DNA of 45,000 nucleotides from Leptospira alexanderi serovar Manhao 3 str. L 60 (GCF_000243815.2 NZ_AHMT02000002.1:22501-67500); one strand, 5' to 3'; shown: positions 1 through 24,225, counted from the stretch's first letter. Notes: generated from the sequence alone by a model not told the origin. Translations and numbers: made by a program.

Positions 1-2449
<2,449 letters not shown>

Positions 2450-2471
2450 GTTCGTGATAGTCTAGTCTTGG

Positions 2472-2508
<37 letters not shown>

Positions 2509-2512
2509 ATCC

Positions 2513-2603
<91 letters not shown>

Positions 2604-2645
2604 TCTTGCTAAACGCCATTTTTTCAATCTTACTGGAAATTCAAT

Positions 2646-2725
2646 GGACTACTGATACCTATATAAAGAAGTACCGTTAGTTTTAGCACAAAACCCATTA
2701 GAGGCAGAATCTTGGAAACTCTATC
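2646..2725 (+). repeat. Dispersed repeat A, copy 1
   Basis: Shares CTACTGAT, AGTACCG, TTTTAGCACAAA and GAATCTTGGA/GAATTTTGGA blocks, in the same order and spacing, with the stretch starting right after the stop codon at 5292. Overall identity looks like about 70 percent over 80 bases. A weaker third copy (ACTGATCT, GAGTACC, TTTTATCGCAAAA) lies near 2893-2965. No coding potential is shared, so it is a non-coding dispersed repeat. Confidence 0.55.
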
Positions 2726-3605
2726 GTATAGAAATCAGTAAAGAGAAATTTTTAAGATCCTTCTTCATGATATTTTCCCAACAGTCTCGATCCACTTGAT
2801 AGCGTTGTCACTTTAAATTCTCGCGTTCAATTTTGAATTTTTATAAAATCATTCACATTCTCTTCTACAATCCCCGAGCTGCTTTGTTGATTACTGATCT
2901 CTATAAAATTGAGTACCTTTAATTTTATCGCAAAACAGTGATTCCGTGCAAAATATTAGGTACTTTATTATATAGTTATCGGTAGTAACCAGTTTTTGTT
3001 TTTAGTATTGTTTCGGATTTTTTTACGGAGGCTTTTGGTTGAAACATTTTCTGTAAATTTATCAAAACTAGTCCCAACGACTTTAAGAGCCCCTATAAGA
3101 CGAATCAGTTACAATCATTCCGCAAAAGTATATAGGAATTTCCGCAGATTACTTCCCCTTGAATAGTTTATGGGTTTTTGAAACAGTTTTTCGTTGTTAA
3201 ATTCTTATAGTAGTTCCCACATTCTAAGGCATTAAGAAAAGGCCTTGATCATTATTTTTGGTTTTAATGAAGGATTCCTTATTACGAAAAGTTATCGTTA
3301 GAAATTCAGAAATCATTTTTTATAATGGTTTATTTAGATCAATCGCAAACTTAGAACACTTTTTTAGGATCAATACTAAAGTGCATCTTAAAAGTATTTT
3401 ATAATATTCTTAATCAATACAAAGATACGGCAATACTTTAGTAATAGTCGAATAAAGATTAAACATCCTATTTAAAAGCAAAATTCGCTACAAAATCTTT
3501 TTTATTTTTAATTTTCACATTCTCAAGCTCGAAATTAAATTTTCTGATCCGTTTTTATCGAAAGTATTGGAAAGTTTTATCCTTTTAACTTGAATTGGTT
3601 TTTAA

Positions 3606-4522
<917 letters not shown>

Positions 4523-4698
4523 TAAAGTCTTCCGAATTTATCAGAACTTATCTTACTACTCGTTACTCATTTAAAGCATTAAACTTTATGTATGTAAAAA
4601 TTTATTCTAAAAACTTTTCGAACCGAATTCTGATCTTTTTTTCAACTCTTGAAAGTAAAGAATTGCAAAATTTATCTCTTCAAAAATTATCATTTACC

Positions 4699-5292
4699 AT
4701 GCAATTGAGTACAGCTTTTTCAGATTTTATTTTAAGTTTTGTCTCTATCTTTGTCGCGATTCAAATTAAAAATATAACTTCTTATTCAAGAATCGTTGGT
4801 TTTTTCGGATTTATTGCGATAGGAATCTCCGCCGGATTAGGAACGATTCACTTTTTGGGAATTGAGATTTTAGATCCGATCTATCGTTTTTCGGTAGGGC
4901 TTGCTTCTTTTGTCGGAGTACCTTTAATTGGTACCGGTTTCTTCCATATCGGGATTAAAAAATTGGAAAAGAATTTTATTTATCCGATTGCGGGAGTTTT
5001 CATTTTTCTTTATATAATTTTCGGTTATGTTTTTCTCTTCCCACTTTTATCCACGGCTTTGGGAGGAATTGCAATGATTACGGTGATTCTTGTTTGTATT
5101 CGTAAAAACTCGGGAGAGACAAAGATTCCAGCCCTTTATGGGATTTTGGGAGCGATTCTTTTCATCCTCGCAGGACTTGTGATAGGAACAACAGGCTCCA
5201 GAGGGCCTATTTTAAACGTGGATATTTTTCATATCGTTCTCGCCGTCGCCGTCTACTCCTTGAGTGTCTCCCTCAAAAGATTGAGCTACTGA
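4699..5292 (+). CDS. Multi-pass membrane protein of unknown function
   Basis: Not recognised beyond being an integral membrane protein. From the ATG at 4699 it has 197 residues and about six to seven hydrophobic helices, with glycine-rich helix faces and a short basic C-terminus (SLKRLSY). The frame stays open upstream to an ATG at 4588, but the extra 37 residues are Lys/Ser/Phe-rich and look like translated spacer. The internal start begins directly before the first membrane helix, so I prefer it. No strong ribosome site is visible for either start. A dispersed repeat begins right after the stop. Confidence 0.6.
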   Translation: MQLSTAFSDFILSFVSIFVAIQIKNITSYSRIVGFFGFIAIGISAGLGTIHFLGIEILDPIYRFSVGLASFVGVPLIGTGFFHIGIKKLEKNFIYPIAGVFIFLYIIFGYVFLFPLLSTALGGIAMITVILVCIRKNSGETKIPALYGILGAILFILAGLVIGTTGSRGPILNVDIFHIVLAVAVYSLSVSLKRLSY

Positions 5293-5370
5293 TCTTTACA
5301 TAAAGGAGTACCGCCAATTTTAGCACAAATCCCCGTTTAGACGGAGAATTTTGGACACTATATTATTTAG
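5286..5370 (+). repeat. Dispersed repeat A, copy 2
   Basis: Counterpart of the repeat at 2646-2725, beginning at the 3' end of the upstream membrane-protein gene. Shared blocks include TACTGAT, AGTACCG and TTTTAGCACAAA, then a GAATTTTGGA block. Both copies flank the same two-gene unit in the same orientation, so they bracket the 3606-5292 pair. Confidence 0.55.
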
Positions 5371-5825
5371 GGATGAGTAAGAGCCACTGTTAAAACATTA
5401 GAATACTATAATGCTCCTAAGAGACTTTTTTTGCCGAATAGCTTAAGATGACTCGTGGCCTCTCAAAATTTTTAGAAAGTAAAAATTTATTTCAAAGGAG
5501 ATTTACAGCGCTATACAATGAAAGTTCAAGATAAAAGGAATCTGATCGAATCTATCTTGAGCTTTATACAATTTGCTGAAATATTTTTGGTATGACTCTA
5601 TTCTATCAAAGGGAAAAATATTTCCCATAGGAAAAAAAGATAAGTCAGGAACAACAAATGTTCGAACGATATTATTTCATAAATTCCAAATCGAATTAAA
5701 TCCACATCTCACAAAATAATAGTTTCTTATTTTAGAATATTCTAAATTTTTTTTATACAAAAACGAAGTCGTTTTGTTTTTATGCGACGACCGTACCATA
5801 TCTGGTACGGTCGTCGGTTAAAAAA
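5293..5825. other. Gap between convergent genes
   Basis: After the repeat, AT-rich DNA holds only a 25-codon open frame starting at ATG 5518 (an AAAGGAG sequence lies too far upstream to be persuasive) and the strong hairpin near 5785-5816. No supported gene. Confidence 0.5.
5785..5816. terminator. Strong hairpin between convergent genes, probable terminator
   Basis: A perfect 14-bp stem (arms CGACGACCGTACCA at 5785-5798 and its complement at 5803-5816) closes a 4-base loop. It sits just past the stop of the minus-strand hydrolase. No clean U-run follows on either strand; a second, AT-rich hairpin with a T5 run lies at 5761-5780 on the minus-strand side. Position favours termination; a protein-binding palindrome is the alternative. 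Confidence 0.55.
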
Positions 5826-6953
<1,128 letters not shown>

Positions 6954-7200
6954 GGAATAGTTTCTCCCTACACTTTTTTCGAAGAAAAAAACTCTACTCT
7001 AACGATTTCCTTTTTTGTTTGAGCCATCGGAAAAACCATTTTGTGATCTGTTTGTAAAGCAAATTTTGCACCACTTAAGACATAAAATTGACTCTTTATT
7101 ATAAATAGATCACTATTTAGTGTCAAAAGTAGCTTCTAATTCTCAGAAGAGGTATTTAAAATAACGTGAGTTCGGTATAACAAAATGCGAAAGCGATTAT

Positions 7201-7226
7201 ATGTTTCGACCCGTAGGGAGAAACAT
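7201..7226 (+). repeat. Conserved-loop hairpin (stem ATGTTTC)
   Basis: Seven-bp stem ATGTTTC/GAAACAT around the loop GACCCGTAGGGA, followed at once by TGAGTT. It is one of the cleanest single copies of the family. Confidence 0.8.
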
Positions 7227-7256
7227 TGAGTTAAATTCCGAAGGAATTGGAGCATT

Positions 7257-7281
7257 ATGTTGCGATCGTAGGCAGCAACAT
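7257..7281 (+). repeat. Conserved-loop hairpin (stem ATGTTGC)
   Basis: Seven-bp stem ATGTTGC/GCAACAT around the variant loop GATCGTAGGCA, again followed by TGAGTT. It differs from the neighbouring copy at one stem pair (T-A versus G-C), with both sides changed so that pairing is kept. Confidence 0.75.
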
Positions 7282-7329
7282 TGAGTTAAAGCGCGGTCGC
7301 GAGCCATTTTATCTATGAAATTCGCGAGC

Positions 7330-7426
7330 TGCGACGACGACCCGCAGAGCGACCTAAACACCGACCCATAGGAAGGTGTTTACTGAGTTCAGGAAAGCTC
7401 TGCGTTGAGTTCAGGGAGTCGTTGCA
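7330..7426 (+). repeat. Triple-nested conserved-loop hairpins
   Basis: Outer arms TGCGACGA (7330-7337) and TCGTTGCA (7419-7426) pair with one G-T. Inside, GCAGAGC (7344-7350) pairs with GCTCTGC (7397-7403). Innermost, TAAACACC (7355-7362) pairs with GGTGTTTA (7375-7382) around the loop GACCCATAGGAA. The two inner stems are each followed within one or two bases by TGAGTT. The split outer loops (GACCC...CAGGGA and GACC...CAGGA) read as the same loop interrupted by the next unit. Confidence 0.8.
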
Positions 7427-7626
7427 CTTTAGTTTCTGATTCGCCCAAACTTTCTTACGCCGAACTCACGTTAAAATAAATAGATTTTGAAATTATTTTA
7501 GAATCTAAAAAACGATCCTTTTTTCCTAACTTGGAATTTGATTTAATGCAAAAGTTCATATATCAAAAAGGACAGAAAAACGAGAGAGTGAAAAGTATAA
7601 GAACTTTAGGAACAAACCCTTCAATA

Positions 7627-7839
7627 ACGTGAACTCGGCGTAAGAAAACCAGAGAGCCTGTCTCAAATTCAGAAGTTCTTACGAAATGAAAGTCGCTATC
7701 TGTAGGAACTCCTGCGCTTTGGAACGGTTAAGATTAGAATGAATATACAACTGTAATGTTGTCTTGGCCCTTAAAAAACTAGGAGTTTCCACATTTATTT
7801 ATGGAAATATTAGAACGTTAACCTACGTCGAACTCACAT
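7627..7839 (+). mobile_element. Miniature inverted-repeat element, copy M2 (213 bp)
   Basis: Left end ACGTGAACTCGGCGTAAG; right end reads ATGTGAGTTCGACGTAGG on the complement. The flanks are TCAATA (7621-7626) and TAAATA (7840-7845), a slightly diverged target duplication. The interior differs from M1 and includes a TGTAGGAACTCCTGCG motif at 7701. No protein is encoded. Confidence 0.7.
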
Positions 7840-8025
7840 TAAATAAATGTGGCAAAACCCTTTTCTCTTTTCAGAAGAAATCAGAACACTGATTTTTACC
7901 TGTAATAGTTATTCTTTGTTGAATCTTTTTTTCACTCTTTCCCCAACTTATTAATTTCCGTAGAATTTTCACTTTTCGAACCAGTTCCTAATTTAGGGTT
8001 AGATCAATCAGTTCGGATTTTAGAA

Positions 8026-9459
<1,434 letters not shown>

Positions 9460-9460
9460 T

Positions 9461-9503
<43 letters not shown>

Positions 9504-9527
9504 TTGTTTACGTTTAAGGAGAATAAA

Positions 9528-9848
<321 letters not shown>

Positions 9849-9872
9849 AACATATTCAAAAAATTTTATATT

Positions 9873-10706
<834 letters not shown>

Positions 10707-10711
10707 TTCTA

Positions 10712-13225
<2,514 letters not shown>

Positions 13226-13316
13226 ACAGGATCTCTTTGCATAAAACCCGGAAGAAAGTCCGTAAAGAAGTGAAATTCCGTCTTATTTCTTAAAACAAAA
13301 CGAAATTGCCCCAACT

Positions 13317-13962
<646 letters not shown>

Positions 13963-14074
13963 GAATTTAAGAATTTCTTATTGATTCGTACCAGAGAAAC
14001 GATGCGTTGTAAATTAAAATTTCAATCTTTCCAAGAACGCCGCTTTTCCATCGAAAATTGAGTGAATCTTCCCT

Positions 14075-15387
<1,313 letters not shown>

Positions 15388-15538
15388 GAATTCCTTGAAT
15401 AGAACGGGAGGATTTTAACTTATTTTCGTATCCCGAGGAAAATAAGAAAGGTTTAGATTCTTCTTGATTGGAGTAAGAAAATCCTCTTTCACTTTTCGAA
15501 CCCAAATGTGAATCTGTAGGATTTTCCGAATAGTCTGT

Positions 15539-15572
<34 letters not shown>

Positions 15573-15647
15573 CATACACTTGGAATATGAAGGTGCAATT
15601 CGGAAAAAAGAGAAAAATTTATCCGGAAAAAATTAAAAGGAATTTTC

Positions 15648-16022
<375 letters not shown>

Positions 16023-16076
16023 GAAATTACCTTTCCTCACGCAAAACTTTCTAAACTCAATAATGCCAGCCGAAAC

Positions 16077-16101
16077 CACAAGTTTGTATTTAGAACTTGT
16101 G
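16077..16101. terminator. Hairpin downstream of STAS gene
   Basis: Arms CACAAGTT and AACTTGTG form an 8-bp stem with a 9-base loop, 55 bases past the STAS stop. No U-run follows, so a terminator role is only possible. Confidence 0.3.
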
Positions 16102-16114
16102 CCAAAACTTTAAT

Positions 16115-16147
16115 TGTAGGAACTCCTAAAATGTATGAGTTCCCACA
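16115..16147. repeat. TGTAGGAACTCC motif with inverted partner
   Basis: TGTAGGAACTCCT is followed after a short spacer by GAGTTCCCACA, so the pair forms a hairpin. The same 10-13 base motif recurs in other gaps of the window. Confidence 0.6.
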
Positions 16148-16274
16148 CTTCAAGTAGTGAGTGAACTTTACATGATCTTGCCTAGAACGTTGACTACGCA
16201 TTGCGACCTATCATAACCTTACCCACAAATTAAGGAGGCTTTTGGGATCATAAGGATCAAAAACTGATATTTTT

Positions 16275-16493
16275 CAAGTGTTCCGACGTGTTAGTGATTA
16301 GGGGGTTAGATTTTAGTGGATAGAACTTTACATACAATAAAACGCAAGTGTTCCGACGTATTACTGATTAGGGGGTTAGATTTTAGTGGATAGAACTTTA
16401 TGCACAATAAAATGCAAGTGTTCCGACGTGTCAGTGATTAGGGGGTTAGATTTTAGTGGATAGAACTTTACATATAATAAAATGCAAGTGTTC
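16275..16493 (+). repeat. Tandem repeat, 3.1 copies of a 70-bp unit
   Basis: Three full units start at 16275, 16345 and 16415, each opening with CAAGTGTTCCGACGT, and are followed by a truncated start at 16485. Units differ at only a few positions. The sister element E2 holds a single unit, so this array expanded after the two copies separated, or contracted in E2. Confidence 0.9.
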
Positions 16494-16507
16494 AGACAAG
16501 AATCCTA

Positions 16508-16549
<42 letters not shown>

Positions 16550-16566
16550 CTCCCGAGTTTTCCCGC

Positions 16567-16596
16567 CTATTTCGCGACCCGTAGAGAGCGAAATAG
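16567..16596 (+). repeat. Conserved-loop hairpin (stem CTATTTCGC)
   Basis: Nine-bp perfect stem CTATTTCGC/GCGAAATAG around the loop GACCCGTAGAGA. It lies inside E1 and is also present in E2. A decayed relative with the loop GATCCCTAGAGA and a following TGAGTT starts near 16618. Confidence 0.75.
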
Positions 16597-16731
16597 CCAG
16601 CGAACAGCGGAGCATTACCGAGCGATCCCTAGAGAGCGAGGTTGAGTTTTGTAAGCGGCTATCAACGAAGTTGAGAAAGAAAGCGAAATAGAGTTTTCTC
16701 CCCTCCACCCAAAAATAAGGGGAAACTCAGG

Positions 16732-16759
16732 CACAACGCTTCCTAAGGGGCGCGTTGTG
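16732..16759 (-). repeat. Conserved-loop hairpin (stem CACAACGC)
   Basis: Eight-bp stem CACAACGC/GCGTTGTG. On the minus strand the loop is GCCCCTTAGGAA and the stem is followed by CCTGAGTT, so this copy is in reverse orientation relative to the one at 16567. The matching site in E2 carries an additional 71-bp module. Confidence 0.75.
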
Positions 16760-16837
16760 GGGCGTAAGTTTCACAGAGGATTGTAGTAATTCCGACAGAT
16801 TTATTTTCAGATCCAAGTATTTGTGGGTAACGTTATG

Positions 16838-17009
16838 ACTCCCTATGGGTCGTTCGACGGATCGCGTTTTAAGAAGAGAGATGTTGCATTTGGAATGATA
16901 CTCGTTGTAATAAGTTACCGGGACTTCAAAGTCCCGGTTTCAGCTTGGATTTTACGAAAAGTCAATCATCTTCGATTCTTGTTCCTTCTTACTTCGAAAG
17001 AATGTAAAT
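16838..17009. other. Gap between E1 and broken gene
   Basis: Contains a fragment resembling the hairpin loop (CTCCCTATGGGTCG at 16840) and the palindrome at 16917. It presumably includes the promoter of the broken gene that follows. Confidence 0.4.
16917..16938. terminator. Perfect palindromic hairpin, terminator-like
   Basis: Arms ACCGGGACTT and AAGTCCCGGT are perfectly complementary around CA (six bases unpaired in practice). It is followed by TTTC on the plus strand. No gene ends just before it, so it may be a leftover terminator or a protein-binding palindrome. Confidence 0.4.
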
Positions 17010-17510
17010 ATGGGTTATAATATAGACCGCATTTGTCTAACCGAACATTTGGCATTCTACAGTCCTCTTACTCTAAAAAAATTCTGCAATCGATTTCAGA
17101 ATTCCCTTGGCCTACCACAATTTGAATTCGATTACGAAAATGAGACTAAATGGGGTTAAATCGGAATCGACAACGTGGAATATAACGTCTCTCGTCCCTA
17201 TAAAAAAGGAATACTCCATCGATGGGATAATACGATTCCTAAAAATTGCAACTTTGGGATTTCATTGTCTGTATTCGAGGAAAATTCAAAATTTCTAGAT
17301 TCGGAACTTAGGTATGGAGAACTTGTCGTTTCGGTCGCGCAAACAATTTTCAATGAATTTCAGACACCGGTTTATTACCGTCGTATTTGGTTGCAATCGG
17401 GCAAGAATGTGAAACGCGAAATGATCTTTGATTTCAAAGCGTCTTGTAAGGATAGAATTGAAATTCATTCTGAAATTCTTTCCATCATCCTGTATGGAAA
17501 GAATTTTTAG
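17010..17510 (+). pseudogene. Unrecognised gene interrupted by an in-frame TAA
   Basis: From the ATG at 17010 one frame reads 167 codons with a single TAA at 17157-17159. Both halves look coding and lie in the same frame: MGYNIDRICLTEHLAFYSP before the stop, and IGIDNVEYNVSRPYKKGIL after it, continuing to YGKNF. Codon usage and composition match the neighbours. The product would be a soluble protein of about 166 residues that I do not recognise. The 3' part has an in-frame ATG at 17175, so a shorter protein could still be made. A bidirectional terminator follows directly. Confidence 0.6.
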
Positions 17511-17536
17511 AAATAGGGAAAAACGTTTTTCTTTTG

Positions 17537-17559
17537 AAAACGGCTGAAAAAGCCGTTTT
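17537..17559. terminator. Bidirectional intrinsic terminator
   Basis: Nine-bp stem AAAACGGCT/AGCCGTTTT with a 5-base loop, flanked by T-rich DNA on both outgoing sides. It separates the plus-strand broken gene from minus-strand fliE and ends both transcripts. Confidence 0.75.
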
Positions 17560-17576
17560 AGAATATTATAAAAATG

Positions 17577-18424
<848 letters not shown>

Positions 18425-18425
18425 G

Positions 18426-18467
<42 letters not shown>

Positions 18468-18485
18468 GCGAGAAGATTCAATCCA

Positions 18486-18922
<437 letters not shown>

Positions 18923-19044
18923 TATTTCTTCTCCCTCCAAAAAATCGGTTGAATTTGCAATTTCCAAGAGAGATTTTTTCAAAGAGAAAGTTTTTTTGTC
19001 CGAGATTTACGGAAGCATATGGAGAAACTTTGAAATGAATTTTT

Positions 19045-19340
<296 letters not shown>

Positions 19341-19436
19341 CGCTCAATCCTTGAAAATTGTTGGGACCTCTTGATTTGTTTCTTGGGAGGGTGATTTTCA
19401 TTGGACAGTGGGAGACACATCTCTATGTTTGAATCT

Positions 19437-19784
19437 ATGAAAAAAATCTTTCTCGTTTCCACTTTGATTCTATTTTTATTTGTCGTTTGTAAAAAAAAGG
19501 AAGAGTTGGTTTTAGGGGATTGGATAAAAGTCAAAGAATGCTCCGAAAAAGGAGAATGTACCACACCAAATAAGGAGAAAAAAAATCATCTCCAAATTTT
19601 TCCGCAGGGCCTTGCCAAGTATGATACTTTTCATCTTACTTATAAAATTCAAGGAGACGATATCCATTTTAATCTCGCAGACCTCGCTTTTGATTTGGAG
19701 TATAGAATCTTAAAAGTAAACGAGAAAGAACTTCGACTTTTCAATAAAAAGACCAATGATGAGGAATACTTTGAGAAAAATTGA
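19437..19784 (+). CDS. Putative lipoprotein
   Basis: 115 residues from the ATG at 19437; in-frame starts at 19425 and 19401 are less likely because they precede the signal peptide needlessly. MKKIFLVSTLILFLFVVC is a short signal sequence ending in a spirochaete-style lipobox (FVVC), followed by a charged linker KKKEEL. The mature part is a small, probably beta-rich domain (GDWIKVKECSEKGECT...) resembling lipocalin-like stress-lipoproteins only in outline. Function unknown. Confidence 0.7.
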   Translation: MKKIFLVSTLILFLFVVCKKKEELVLGDWIKVKECSEKGECTTPNKEKKNHLQIFPQGLAKYDTFHLTYKIQGDDIHFNLADLAFDLEYRILKVNEKELRLFNKKTNDEEYFEKN

Positions 19785-19846
19785 ATCGTATACCGATTTC
19801 GTTTTTTCTTGAGTTGAGTCGAATTCGGTTCGGATAAAAGGAACTT

Positions 19847-20911
<1,065 letters not shown>

Positions 20912-20924
20912 GCAATATTAGGAA

Positions 20925-21345
<421 letters not shown>

Positions 21346-21369
21346 AAAACTTGTCCCGAAACCGTCCAA

Positions 21370-21470
21370 TGTGGGAACTCCTACTAGTGTAATGTTGAAA
21401 AGACGATTTAAAAACCTATCAATTCCCCAAAAAGACCTAATTTTTAGGAACTACTGCGTTTTTGTGAAAC
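21370..21470 (+). repeat. Dispersed ~100-bp repeat D, copy 1
   Basis: Starts with TGTGGGAACTCCTACTAG and later has ATTCCCCAAAAAGACCTAAT and GGAACTACTGCGTTTTTG. The same blocks occur in the same order at 37365-37462. Confidence 0.6.
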
Positions 21471-21647
21471 TAAAGCGTCTCACTCCCTGTCGAAATGATC
21501 CGTAGAAAATGAGGCACCTATTTCAATTGATCATTTTTTGAACTCAGTGAAACGACGCTCGCTATGGAATCGCGTTTCAGGTCGTTCGAAAAAACAAAAC
21601 GTTTCGCTCGCTCGATAAAACTCAGCGCATAACTTTCCTGAACTCAG

Positions 21648-21675
21648 TAAACACCTTCCTATGGGTCGGTGTTTA
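21648..21675 (-). repeat. Conserved-loop hairpin (stem TAAACACC)
   Basis: On the minus strand: TAAACACC, loop GACCCATAGGAA, GGTGTTTA, then CTGAGTT. It is identical to the innermost unit at 7355-7382 but reversed, and nearly identical to one inside E2. Confidence 0.8.
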
Positions 21676-21940
21676 GATCGCTCTGCAGGTTTTGGGATAG
21701 ATTCTTAATAGAATCGAAATTGTGTGTAACAATTCAATTCTTTATTGAAGTGTTGAGTTTTGAAACCTTTATTTTAACTGTATCTGTTTCCTTTTTCGCG
21801 AAAACGTTTATCGAATCAAAAAATAAAATTTGTGGCTGTTCTAAAGTTCGATTTTTCTTTTTACGGGAATTTATAAATGTCCCGCAGAAAAACTGCTTAA
21901 AAGTGAATTTCAATCTTCCCGGGACAAGATTAAGCTTCTC

Positions 21941-22915
<975 letters not shown>

Positions 22916-23056
22916 TAAGATACAACAAAGTAGGGGGAAAATCTTCCATTTAAAATGAGAATTTATTTCGGGATATTACACCCTATTTTTGGGGTAAGTT
23001 TCAATATTATATGTAATCAAAATTCTAGGAAATTTATAAGAAAGTTTGGAATTTTA

Positions 23057-23276
23057 GAACCAATCTCAAGACTACCTATTGAAAAAATTAAAAACAATGA
23101 TTGAGCTTGCGAGATAAAGAGATGCAAGATAATTTTCCGATCCCAACGAATCAAAACGACTCTGAATTGATTGTGTCAATTGTCGGTTCTTTCGACGACT
23201 CAACGTCTATGTTTTCCTTTATATTTATCAATGAGAGTTTCTCACCTTTTTTCGAATATAGATCGAATGTTTCTGT
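23057..23276 (-). mobile_element. Truncated copy of the IS5/IS427-like element
   Basis: About 220 bases aligning with 26656-26880, the transposase C-terminal end of the complete IS: shared blocks include GCTTGCGAGATAAAGAGATGC and TCTCACCTTTTTTC. TTA precedes it as in the full copy. Many substitutions show it is old. Its inner end abuts a miniature-element fragment. Confidence 0.8.
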
Positions 23277-23279
23277 TTA

Positions 23280-23320
23280 ACATGAGTTCGATATAACAAA
23301 TGCGGAAGCGATTGTAGCTG
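23280..23320 (+). mobile_element. Truncated miniature element, copy M4
   Basis: Starts ACATGAGTTCGATATAACAAATGCGG and continues AAGCGATTGTAGCTG, matching the left end of M1/M3, then loses similarity. The right end is missing. Confidence 0.6.
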
Positions 23321-23568
23321 ATTTATTGTAAGATTTTGGGATAGGCACTGATTTATTTTTGGGTCATTTAAAAATCGAAGAAGTTTAATCCTTGAGTGAT
23401 GCGGACAAGTTGATTCAGTTTTAAATTTATATTTTCATTTTTATTGTAAAAAAAATCCGTCTTGATATTTTTTAAAAAGACAATGGAATGTTTTTATAAG
23501 CGAAGTTTCCTTTTACAGAACTGAAAAAAATTATTTCAATGATAAAAGAACGGATTTAAGATCGCGAT

Positions 23569-24225
23569 ATGAAATGCGATCATTTTGTTCAGGCTTTGAT
23601 TGAAGAAACCGAATCTAAGTTTCTTCATTCTAAAAAGAAGTGGCCGACACTTGAATTTAAAACCAATTTCGTATTGATCGGTGTTAGAGGTATTAGTATC
23701 ATTAATAACAAAGTTTTATTAAACGACAATTCTTTTGATCATTTCAACGATATTCTTTTTAATATCTATCCAGGCGCTAAATCTTGGGGAAGCAGGGTAG
23801 TGACAATGGATCCTGGTAAAGTTTCTAAAGAAAGCCTTCTCAAATACGGCATTAAAGATGCCGAGGAAGGTCTTTATTTGATTAAAATTGATACTCATCG
23901 AGGTCACGAAGCCTTAGTACAAGCTTCCCCATTTTATTATCGCAGGGACGTAAACGAGGATCACGTCTGGAATGAACTTGATCCTTTATATTACGATAAA
24001 GTAGGGTTAAACATTCATGCTCAAAACGTCCAAAAAGATTCTGTAGGGGTTTCTTCTCTAGGTTGTACGGTTACAAAAGCCACTTGGGATGAGCCTGAGT
24101 GGATTGAATTCATTTCAGTTTTTAAGGAGGCATCTATACAAGCTCGGATTAAAAATCCGAAGTTTCCCGGTTTTTGTTATGCGGTTTTAAACCAAAACAT
24201 GGCCAAAAAAATTTTTTCTAGGTAA
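23569..24225 (+). CDS. Putative L,D-transpeptidase-like / phage-endolysin-like protein
   Basis: 218 residues, no signal peptide. The C-terminal half contains GLYLIKIDTHRGHEALVQ, FYYRRDVNEDHVW and GLNIHAQNVQKDSVGVSSLGCTV. The IH...SxGCxV pattern recalls the His and Cys motifs of YkuD-like L,D-transpeptidase folds found in phage cell-wall enzymes. This is motif resemblance only. The next gene, 6 bases away, encodes a small membrane protein, giving an endolysin-plus-holin arrangement. It lies in a repeat-rich accessory region. Confidence 0.55.
   Translation: MKCDHFVQALIEETESKFLHSKKKWPTLEFKTNFVLIGVRGISIINNKVLLNDNSFDHFNDILFNIYPGAKSWGSRVVTMDPGKVSKESLLKYGIKDAEEGLYLIKIDTHRGHEALVQASPFYYRRDVNEDHVWNELDPLYYDKVGLNIHAQNVQKDSVGVSSLGCTVTKATWDEPEWIEFISVFKEASIQARIKNPKFPGFCYAVLNQNMAKKIFSR

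Larger units (their letters stand above)
7164..7471 (+). mobile_element. Miniature inverted-repeat element, copy M1 (308 bp)
   Basis: Ends are imperfect inverted repeats: left ACGTGAGTTCGGTATAA, right (reverse complement) ACGTGAGTTCGGCGTAAG. It is flanked by the direct repeat TAAAATA on both sides (7157-7163 and 7472-7478), the signature of a target duplication. It encodes no protein. Its interior carries several of the conserved-loop hairpins, including a triple-nested set at 7330-7426. Related copies are at 7627, 11690, 23280 and 27707. Confidence 0.8.
22916..23568. other. Gap with IS and element remnants
   Basis: Holds a truncated IS5-like end (23057-23276) abutting a truncated miniature element (23280 onward). 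The last ~230 bases before the next gene are AT-rich and presumably contain its promoter. Confidence 0.5.

Noticed and set aside
5518..5595. 25-codon small ORF (MKVQDKRNLIESIL...)
   Set aside because: AAAGGAG is too far upstream, the frame is very short and AT-rich, and there is no context to support it.
16275..16493. CRISPR array
   Set aside because: Units are contiguous 70-bp tandem repeats with no variable spacers, and no cas genes are present.
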